A DNA stretch of 29,187 nt. Source: Dorea sp. CAG:317. Its GTDB lineage: Bacteria; Bacillota; Clostridia; Lachnospirales; Lachnospiraceae. The position numbers were made by a program, and so were the translations under genes. Position 1 is the stretch's first letter; the number at the start of each line of letters is the position of its first letter. The notes beneath the pieces are model-generated. The model made no database searches and was not told the origin of the DNA. It saw only the letters and a program-made list of their open reading frames with translations. Below, piece after piece: positions 23,768 to 29,187 of this stretch. Location of the stretch: contig FR892666.1 in assembly GCA_000433535.1 (NCBI GenBank), positions 1-29,187 on the forward strand, given 5' to 3'.

Positions 23768-25087
23768 TTATTCTTCACTTCTTATGTATTTCATCCACTC
23801 TTTAATCTTTTTCTCATATCCATTTTCAGACGCCTCATAAAATTTTGCATCCCGTATCTCATCCGGAAGATATTGCTGCTTCACATAGTGATTCGGATAA
23901 TTATGAGCATACTGATAGCCGATTCCGTGCCCCAGTCCTGCCGATCCTGCATAATGTGAATCTTGAAGATGAACAGGCACCGTCGTCTTTACCTGCTTTA
24001 CATTGTCCATTGCTGCAAAGATCGCATTGTATGCAGAATTACTCTTCGGCGCGGTCGCAACATACAGAACCGCTTGCGATAAGATAATTTGAGCCTCCGG
24101 CATACCGACACGCTCCACTGCCTGTGACGCAGACACTGCCACCGTAAGCGCCATCGGATCTGCATTGCCCACATCTTCCGACGCACAGATCATAATTCTT
24201 CTTGCGATAAACTTAATATCTTCGCCGGCATAGAGCATCTTCGCCAGATAATAAACCGCCGCATCGGGATCACTCCCGCGCATACTTTTTATAAATGCAG
24301 AAATTGTATCATAATGGTTATCCCCTGTTTTGTCATATCTTACCACCCGCTTTTGAATACATTCGGAAGCTACATCCAAGGTTATATGAATCTTACCATC
24401 TTCACCGCGCTCTGTAGTCAGCACACCAAGCTCCACTGCATTCAGTGCGCTTCTTGCATCTCCTCCTGCAATATCGGCAAGAAATTCCACCGCGTCATCA
24501 TCAATCACTGCCTGATAGCTTCCCATCCCTTTTTCCACATCATAGACGGCACGCCGGATCAGTGTCGCAACATCTTCTTTACTAAGTGGCTGCAGTTCAA
24601 AAATGCTGGATCTGGAGATCAGCGCACTGTTTACTTCAAAATATGGGTTTTCTGTTGTCGCACCAATCAAAATAATGGTTCCATCTTCCACAAACGGAAG
24701 CAGATAATCCTGCTGCCCTTTATTAAATCTGTGAATCTCATCTACAAAAAGAATCGTTTTCTTCTGGTACATGCCAAGCGTCTGTTTTGCCTGTGCAACC
24801 ACTGCTTCCATATCTTTCTTTCCCGCTACAGTAGCATTAATCTGGGTAAACTCTGCGCTCGTTGTATTTGCAATCACTTTTGCAAGCGTGGTCTTTCCGG
24901 TCCCCGGCGGTCCATAGAAAATAATTGAACTGATTTTATCCGCTTTGATCGCACGGTATAAGAGCTTGTCCTTTCCGATAATATGCTGCTGACCGACAAC
25001 TTCTTCCAGCGTAGTGGGTCGAAGCCTTGACGCAAGCGGTGCCTCCTGATCCATATTCTTTTCTCTCATATAATCAAATAAATCCAT
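23768..25087 (-). CDS. rarA: Replication-associated recombination protein A (MgsA/RarA AAA+ ATPase)
   Basis: This 439-residue AAA+ ATPase, related to clamp-loader subunits and WRNIP1, acts at stalled replication forks and single-stranded DNA gaps. The N-terminal LASRLRPTTLEEVVGQQH is a family hallmark. Walker A GPPGTGKTT is at 59-67, Walker B LFVDEIHRFNKGQQD at about 113-127, the sensor motif GATTENP at 142-148 and the SRS arginine finger near 158-160. The C-terminal tetramerisation region includes YAHNYPNHYVKQQYLPD. Length and motif order are complete. It follows tcdA by 47 bases and likely belongs to the same transcript. Confidence 0.96.
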   Translation of the reverse strand: MDLFDYMREKNMDQEAPLASRLRPTTLEEVVGQQHIIGKDKLLYRAIKADKISSIIFYGPPGTGKTTLAKVIANTTSAEFTQINATVAGKKDMEAVVAQAKQTLGMYQKKTILFVDEIHRFNKGQQDYLLPFVEDGTIILIGATTENPYFEVNSALISRSSIFELQPLSKEDVATLIRRAVYDVEKGMGSYQAVIDDDAVEFLADIAGGDARSALNAVELGVLTTERGEDGKIHITLDVASECIQKRVVRYDKTGDNHYDTISAFIKSMRGSDPDAAVYYLAKMLYAGEDIKFIARRIMICASEDVGNADPMALTVAVSASQAVERVGMPEAQIILSQAVLYVATAPKSNSAYNAIFAAMDNVKQVKTTVPVHLQDSHYAGSAGLGHGIGYQYAHNYPNHYVKQQYLPDEIRDAKFYEASENGYEKKIKEWMKYIRSEE

Positions 25088-25134
25088 AATCTAACCTCTC
25101 TTATTTCCCTGACTTTTCTAATCCGGTATCTATA

Positions 25135-25869
25135 CTAAGATATTCCGAGAATGTCCCGCACTGCCTCGCCGGCGATCAGAAGTCCGGCAGTCGGCGGAAC
25201 AAAGGAAATGCTTCCCGGTATACTGCGTCTTACTCCTTTTTCTTCTCGGTCTTTTTCAGACTCCGGCTCATTCACCGACACATCCACCGGTTTTTCCTTC
25301 GAATATAAAACCTTCAGATGGTAGATCCCTCTGGCTTTTAATTCCCGTCTCATCACCTTACAGAGCGGGCATACAGAAGTTTTACTGATATCTGTAATTT
25401 CAAATAACTCTGCGTGTAATTTATTTCCCGTCCCCATGCTGCTGATCATCGGAATCTTATATTCTCTTGCTTTCTCCACCAACGCAAGCTTGGCAGTCAC
25501 TGTATCAATTGCGTCAATGATATAATCCGGTTTTTCTCGGAACAACTTGTCTATATTGTCCGGCAGCACAAACATTTCATGCGTGATCACTTCTGTCTCC
25601 GGGCAGATTTCTTTAATCTTTTCTTTCATTACCTTTGTCTTATAGCAGCCGATCGTCCGGTGAAATGCGATAGACTGCCGATTCAAATTCGTCAAGGATA
25701 CCGTATCATTATCTATCAGAACAAGTCTTCCCACGCCGCATCTTGCCAACGCCTCTATACAATGGGAACCAACTCCTCCCACGCCAAATACCATCACGGT
25801 TGTATTGCGAAGCTTCTGAAATGCTTCTTCTCCGATCAATAATTTTGTTCTGGAAAATTCATCTATCAT
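25135..25869 (-). CDS. tcdA: tRNA threonylcarbamoyladenosine dehydratase
   Basis: This 244-residue E1-like enzyme cyclises t6A at position 37 of ANN-decoding tRNAs to ct6A, using ATP. The nucleotide-binding GVGGVGSHCIEALARCGVG starts at about residue 29 and is followed by LIDNDTVSLTNLNRQ. The later IDAIDTVTAKLALV, SMGTGNKL and CPLCKVMRRELKARG are all typical of TcdA (formerly CsdL/YgdL). The length is that of the shorter Gram-positive members. AAGGATAG precedes the ATG. The gene lies 37 bases after the deacetylase gene. Confidence 0.93.
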   Translation of the reverse strand: MIDEFSRTKLLIGEEAFQKLRNTTVMVFGVGGVGSHCIEALARCGVGRLVLIDNDTVSLTNLNRQSIAFHRTIGCYKTKVMKEKIKEICPETEVITHEMFVLPDNIDKLFREKPDYIIDAIDTVTAKLALVEKAREYKIPMISSMGTGNKLHAELFEITDISKTSVCPLCKVMRRELKARGIYHLKVLYSKEKPVDVSVNEPESEKDREEKGVRRSIPGSISFVPPTAGLLIAGEAVRDILGIS

Positions 25870-25906
25870 TTATCTATCCTCTTATTTATCCTTATTTTTC
25901 ATCTGA

Positions 25907-26617
25907 TCAATCGATCAGCAACCGGTCAACGGTTACAAATTCATATCCTTCTTTCTGTAGAATATCTACAATCCGAAGTGCCGCCTCTACGGAAGAGGCA
26001 TAACAGTCATGCAATAGAATAATATCACCTTCCTCCACTTCCGTCACTACCTTACTCACAATTTCGTCTACATTTTCTGTCGTCCAGTCCAAAGGGTCCA
26101 CCGACCACAGCACCGGAAGTACCTCCATCCTGACTTCCAGTTCTCTTTGCCACGCGCCAAAAGGAGGACGCATATATGCAACATGTTCTCCGGTAATTGC
26201 GCTGATTACCTGATCTGTCTTTTCAATCTCTCTAACAGCCGCTTCCTCCGACAGATGTGTCATCTGTACATGACTGTATGTATGATTTCCGATCAAATGA
26301 CCTTCCTTATATATTCTCTCCACCAGCACCGGATTTTCCTCCGCATTTTCACCGATCAGAAAAAAACTGGCCTTCACATTTCTTTCCTTTAGTCCATCAA
26401 GAAGTCTGCCTGTATAGCGGCTGCTTGGCCCGTCATCGAAAGTAATCGCAATACTTGGCTTTTCTTTCACTCCCGATTCCTCCACAGACTCCTTTTGTTG
26501 TATCTCTCCTTCTGTCTCTTTCGTTTTTTTCGAAATTCCTATAAAACAGCAGCCGCAAAAAAGTATCAGAATCGCATAAAATCCCTTTCTTTTCCACTCA
26601 TTTGACCATTTATACAT
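25907..26617 (-). CDS. Membrane-anchored polysaccharide deacetylase (NodB/CE4 family)
   Basis: This 236-residue protein has an N-terminal anchor helix (about 12-28), a charged linker and a NodB homology domain. All five CE4 motifs are present: TFDDGP (59-64), the metal-binding histidines in HTYSH (112-116), RPPFG (150-154), WSVDPLDW (171-178) and ILLHD (200-204). It should therefore be an active metal-dependent deacetylase outside the cell, acting on peptidoglycan or another N-acetylated glycan. Substrate choice cannot be read from the sequence. GAGGAAA precedes the ATG. It is first in a group with tcdA and rarA, which share no obvious function with it. Confidence 0.92.
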   Translation of the reverse strand: MYKWSNEWKRKGFYAILILFCGCCFIGISKKTKETEGEIQQKESVEESGVKEKPSIAITFDDGPSSRYTGRLLDGLKERNVKASFFLIGENAEENPVLVERIYKEGHLIGNHTYSHVQMTHLSEEAAVREIEKTDQVISAITGEHVAYMRPPFGAWQRELEVRMEVLPVLWSVDPLDWTTENVDEIVSKVVTEVEEGDIILLHDCYASSVEAALRIVDILQKEGYEFVTVDRLLID

Positions 26618-26646
26618 ACCGTTTCCTCAGACACTTTGCTTCATAG

Positions 26647-26652
26647 ATTATA
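26647..26652 (-). promoter_or_regulatory. -10 element before the deacetylase gene
   Basis: TATAAT on the minus strand lies 29 bases before the ATG, in the gap shared with the divergent MATE gene. The -35 is poor at standard spacing, so only the hexamer is marked. Confidence 0.45.
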
Positions 26653-26696
26653 TATGCATCTTTCAAAAGCTTCATTCAAAAGTCTTATGGAATACA

Positions 26697-26725
26697 TTGC
26701 AATATAAATTTTGTAATGCTATAAT
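26697..26725 (+). promoter_or_regulatory. MATE gene promoter
   Basis: TTGCAA (26697-26702), a 17-base spacer and a perfect TATAAT (26720-26725), preceded by TGC to give an extended -10, lie 26 bases before the MATE ATG. Confidence 0.85.
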
Positions 26726-26751
26726 ACGAGTTGCGTTTAAGGAGGGATAAT

Positions 26752-28128
26752 ATGACGAATGCAAATGAAATTACTTTAGAAAAAGAAGAAAATAAAATGG
26801 GAGTTATGCCGATTCCCAAGCTTTTAATCACTATGTCTTTGCCGATGATGATCTCCATGCTCATTCAGGCACTTTATAATATTGTTGACAGTATGTTTGT
26901 TGCACAACTCAGTGAAAACGCACTGACTGCTGTGTCACTGGCATTTCCGATTCAGTCTTTGATGATCGCGATTGCAGCCGGTACCGGAGTCGGAATTAAC
27001 GCGCTCCTTTCAAGAAATCTGGGTGAAAAAGATTTTACCGGTGCTGACAGAGCAGCAAAAAACGGAATCTTTCTTGCCATCGTAAGCTGTATCATCTTTG
27101 CCATACTCGGAGTTTCCGGCTCTCATTTCTTCTTCGCTATTCAGACAGACAACCAGCAGATTGTAGATTATGGAACTCAATACCTCTCGATCATTACTTT
27201 CTTTTCTGTAGGAATCTTCTTACAGATTACTTTCGAGAGATTGTTACAGTCTACCGGCCGCACAATCTACAATATGATCACACAGGGAACAGGCGCTATT
27301 ATTAATATTATTTTAGATCCGATCCTGATCTTTGGATGGTTTGGTCTCCCAAGACTGGAAGTTGTAGGAGCTGCACTTGCCACAATTATCGGACAGATTA
27401 TCGCACTTACTATGTCCATTTTCTTTAATCATACTAAAAACAAAGAAATCAACCTGAGCATGCGGCATTTCCGTCCGCATAAGCGTACGATTTCTGTAAT
27501 TTATAAAGTAGGTATTCCATCTATCATCATGCAGTCCATCGGTTCTGTGATGACCTTCGGTATGAACAAGATCCTACTGATGTTCTCATCTACAGCAGCC
27601 GCTGTATTCGGTGTATATTTTAAGCTCCAGAGCTTTATCTTTATGCCAATCTTCGGACTGAATAACGGAATGATTCCGATCATTGCTTACAACTACGGAG
27701 CAAGAAATAAAGAACGTATTAAACAGACAGCCAAGCTTAGTATTATCATGGCAATCGGAATTATGCTCGTTGGACTGATCATCTTCCAGACTTGCCCGCG
27801 CTTCCTGCTTGCAACGCTGTTTGACGCCTCTGACCACATGCTGGAGATCGGCGTTCCTGCCCTTCGCATTATCAGCTTAAGCTTCCTGTTCGCAGGCTTT
27901 TGTATCATTGCCGGTTCTGTATTTCAGGCGTTGGGAAATGGTGTCTACAGCCTGATCGTATCAGTTGCCAGACAGTTACTGGTAATCCTTCCGGTAGCAT
28001 ATCTGTTCGCAAAAGTTTTTGGACTTTCTATGGTATGGTGGTCTATTCCGATCGCAGAGATTGTTTCTCTTACCTTGTCTGCCGTTCTTTTAAAACGGAT
28101 TTATCGGTTGAAGGTTGATCCGATGTAA
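26752..28128 (+). CDS. MATE family efflux transporter
   Basis: This 458-residue membrane protein has the twelve hydrophobic segments and two-halves layout of multidrug and toxin extrusion transporters, which export organic cations or other toxic compounds against Na+ or H+. Family features include the N-terminal PIPKLLITMSLPMMISMLIQ, the ALTAVSLAFPIQSLMIAIAAG segment, and GIPSIIMQSIGSVMTFGMN at the start of the second half. The ATG at 26752 follows GGAGGG; an in-frame ATG seven codons upstream lies before the ribosome site and is not used. It is the only plus-strand gene, with its own promoter and a long hairpin terminator. The substrate is unknown. Confidence 0.95.
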   Translation: MTNANEITLEKEENKMGVMPIPKLLITMSLPMMISMLIQALYNIVDSMFVAQLSENALTAVSLAFPIQSLMIAIAAGTGVGINALLSRNLGEKDFTGADRAAKNGIFLAIVSCIIFAILGVSGSHFFFAIQTDNQQIVDYGTQYLSIITFFSVGIFLQITFERLLQSTGRTIYNMITQGTGAIINIILDPILIFGWFGLPRLEVVGAALATIIGQIIALTMSIFFNHTKNKEINLSMRHFRPHKRTISVIYKVGIPSIIMQSIGSVMTFGMNKILLMFSSTAAAVFGVYFKLQSFIFMPIFGLNNGMIPIIAYNYGARNKERIKQTAKLSIIMAIGIMLVGLIIFQTCPRFLLATLFDASDHMLEIGVPALRIISLSFLFAGFCIIAGSVFQALGNGVYSLIVSVARQLLVILPVAYLFAKVFGLSMVWWSIPIAEIVSLTLSAVLLKRIYRLKVDPM

Positions 28129-28172
28129 AAAAGGACATAGGCTTTTTCTATTTAGAACACCCGTAAATGCAG

Positions 28173-28211
28173 TTTGGGACGTAGGATTTTGTAAAAATCC
28201 TACGTCCCAAA
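28173..28211 (+). terminator. Perfect 18-bp hairpin terminator between convergent genes
   Basis: 28173-28190 pairs perfectly with 28194-28211 around a three-base loop, followed on the plus strand by ATTTTATCTTTTCTT. It ends two bases from the stop codon of the convergent flavin-reductase-like gene and may act in both directions, though the minus side has no T-run. Confidence 0.85.
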
Positions 28212-28213
28212 TT

Positions 28214-28822
28214 TTATCTTTTCTTACCTTTTTTATTCTTCTTTTTCTTTCCTGCCGTCTGTTTCCGAACACTGTATCCGAATGTTCCAAGCTTTTTTCC
28301 AAGTGTATAGTATTCGCCGTGAGAGTATGCAAGAAGCTGTGTATCATTCAGTTCAAACTTCCCGGTTTCATTCATATAGCTTTCGTCCACCTGCACAGCC
28401 CCGACCTTTGCCAGAAACATGTGATGTGAGCCCAGTTCCTGTACTTCTGTCACCTTACACTCGATATTTACCGGACTTTCCTGAATAATCGGCGCATAGG
28501 TAAGTTTCTCGGCTTTTCCTCTTGTCAGGTGCATTTCCTTCCATTTGTCAAAGTCTCTGCCGGACCGGACACCGCACCAGTCTGTCGCTTTCGCAAGTTT
28601 TTCTGTCGTAAGGTTTACAACAAACTCTCCGCTCTCCCGGAGCATATGATACGAATAACGTTCCGGTCTTACAGAAATATAAAGCATTGCCGGATTCGTA
28701 CATACTGTCCCGGTCCATGCAACTGTAATGATATTATCATTTCCTTCCCGGTCCGCAGTGCTGACCATAACCGCCGGAAGAGGATAGACCATATTACCCG
28801 GTTTCCATATCTGTTTTCCCAT
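28214..28822 (-). CDS. Flavin reductase-like, FMN-binding split-barrel protein
   Basis: This 202-residue protein matches the flavin reductase-like (FMN-binding split-barrel) family. Its N-terminal NMVYPLPAVMVSTADREGNDNI and the following TVAWTGTVCTNPAMLYISVRP are family features, as is GEFVVNLTTEKLAKATDWCG, which helps form the flavin site. Members reduce or bind FMN and often partner other redox enzymes; the specific reaction here is unknown. The C-terminus carries a lysine-rich tail of about 16 residues (QTAGKKKKNKKGKKR) beyond the normal domain. AAGGAG sits about 12 bases from the ATG, slightly long. The gene lies 24 bases after the pyrophosphatase gene and likely shares its transcript. 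Confidence 0.9.
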   Translation of the reverse strand: MGKQIWKPGNMVYPLPAVMVSTADREGNDNIITVAWTGTVCTNPAMLYISVRPERYSYHMLRESGEFVVNLTTEKLAKATDWCGVRSGRDFDKWKEMHLTRGKAEKLTYAPIIQESPVNIECKVTEVQELGSHHMFLAKVGAVQVDESYMNETGKFELNDTQLLAYSHGEYYTLGKKLGTFGYSVRKQTAGKKKKNKKGKKR

Positions 28823-28846
28823 GCTGTTTGTAAGCTCCTTATCTTC

Positions 28847-29187
28847 TTAATGCTGTAATGCCGCTACCAGTGTCGGAATCAGCTGTTTCTTTCTGGATAC
28901 CACGCCTTCTAACACGATCTTATCCGAATCTTCTCTCAAATCAAATGCCGAAATGATATATTCCTTCGCATGATTGCCGCAGCACAAAAGCTCTGTGGAC
29001 TCTCCGAGAATATCAGTAAGCATAAAATATACCATATTCAGTTGATTTTTTTCTTTTACTTCTTCCAGATGAGGTTCTAAGATCTCTTTGATCTCTGCCA
29101 ATTCATCTTTACTCATAGAATTGATCTGTCCCACACCGAAGACTGTATTATTTACCGTAAATTGTTTGAAATCCTGGAAACAGATCT
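28847..29187 (-). CDS. ppaC: Manganese-dependent inorganic pyrophosphatase, C-terminal part (gene continues off the right edge)
   Basis: The frame is open to the window edge and gives the last 112 residues of a family II pyrophosphatase, which hydrolyses pyrophosphate with Mn2+ or Co2+. This is the DHHA2 domain: QDFKQFTVNNTVFGVGQI near the edge, NMVYFMLTDILGESTELL in the middle, and the substrate-binding SRKKQLIPTL near the C-terminus. An internal GTG could open a short frame at 29134, but coding similarity runs past it, so it is not the true start. The catalytic DHH domain, and any inserted CBS domains, lie outside the window. It is followed closely by the flavin-reductase-like gene. Confidence 0.9.
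   Translation of the reverse strand, partial: ICFQDFKQFTVNNTVFGVGQINSMSKDELAEIKEILEPHLEEVKEKNQLNMVYFMLTDILGESTELLCCGNHAKEYIISAFDLREDSDKIVLEGVVSRKKQLIPTLVAALQH

Noticed and set aside
1..29187. Mobile element, prophage, CRISPR array, defence island, tRNA or rRNA
   Set aside because: No transposase, integrase, repeated spacers, terminal repeats, cas-like genes or stable RNA genes are recognisable; gene content is core metabolism, transport and regulation.

Overview
The window looks like ordinary chromosome of a Firmicute, most likely a Lachnospiraceae-type gut clostridium. This is inference from moderate-to-low GC, AAGGAGG-type ribosome sites, many short intergenic terminators, an 874-residue clostridial-type pyruvate phosphate dikinase, a tryptophan T-box, a FeoA-FeoB fusion and NiaR control of NAD synthesis. 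Nearly all genes lie on the minus strand; only a MATE exporter (26752-28128) is on the plus strand. I see no rRNA, tRNA, CRISPR, insertion sequence, prophage or integrase.

Read in the direction of transcription (right to left): at the right edge are the C-terminal part of a manganese-dependent pyrophosphatase and a flavin-reductase-like protein, facing the MATE gene across a perfect 18-bp hairpin. Next come a polysaccharide deacetylase, tcdA, rarA and a 97-residue protein of unknown function. Then pyruvate phosphate dikinase (ppdK) and DAHP synthase (aroF) follow, each with its own promoter and strong terminator.

The block 19195-11890 is the least standard part. A soluble LytS/NarX-like histidine kinase and a NarL-type response regulator are followed by an extracellular solute-binding lipoprotein with no permease or ATPase. 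After it comes a two-TM protein with an extracellular sensor region and a cytoplasmic LuxR-type DNA-binding domain. Beyond a terminator lie two more lipoproteins flanking an AIM24-family protein. The kinase-to-LuxR part reads as a sensing module built on a transporter-type binding protein.

Downstream, nadA-nadB-nadC-niaR encodes NAD precursor synthesis plus its own repressor, with candidate NiaR sites over the promoter. A single feoAB fusion gene imports ferrous iron. A complete tryptophan (UGG) T-box leader precedes a three-gene TrpX-type ABC transporter. The left end holds a cell-envelope group: a DgkA/undecaprenol-kinase-like protein, a phasin-like coiled-coil protein and an ABC1/UbiB-type atypical kinase. 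Just after it is a short reading frame that resembles the start of a membrane transporter but stops after 29 codons.

Where the longest reading frame begins at a TTG or GTG that lacks proper ribosome-site spacing, I chose a downstream ATG with a well-placed site, and the entry says so.
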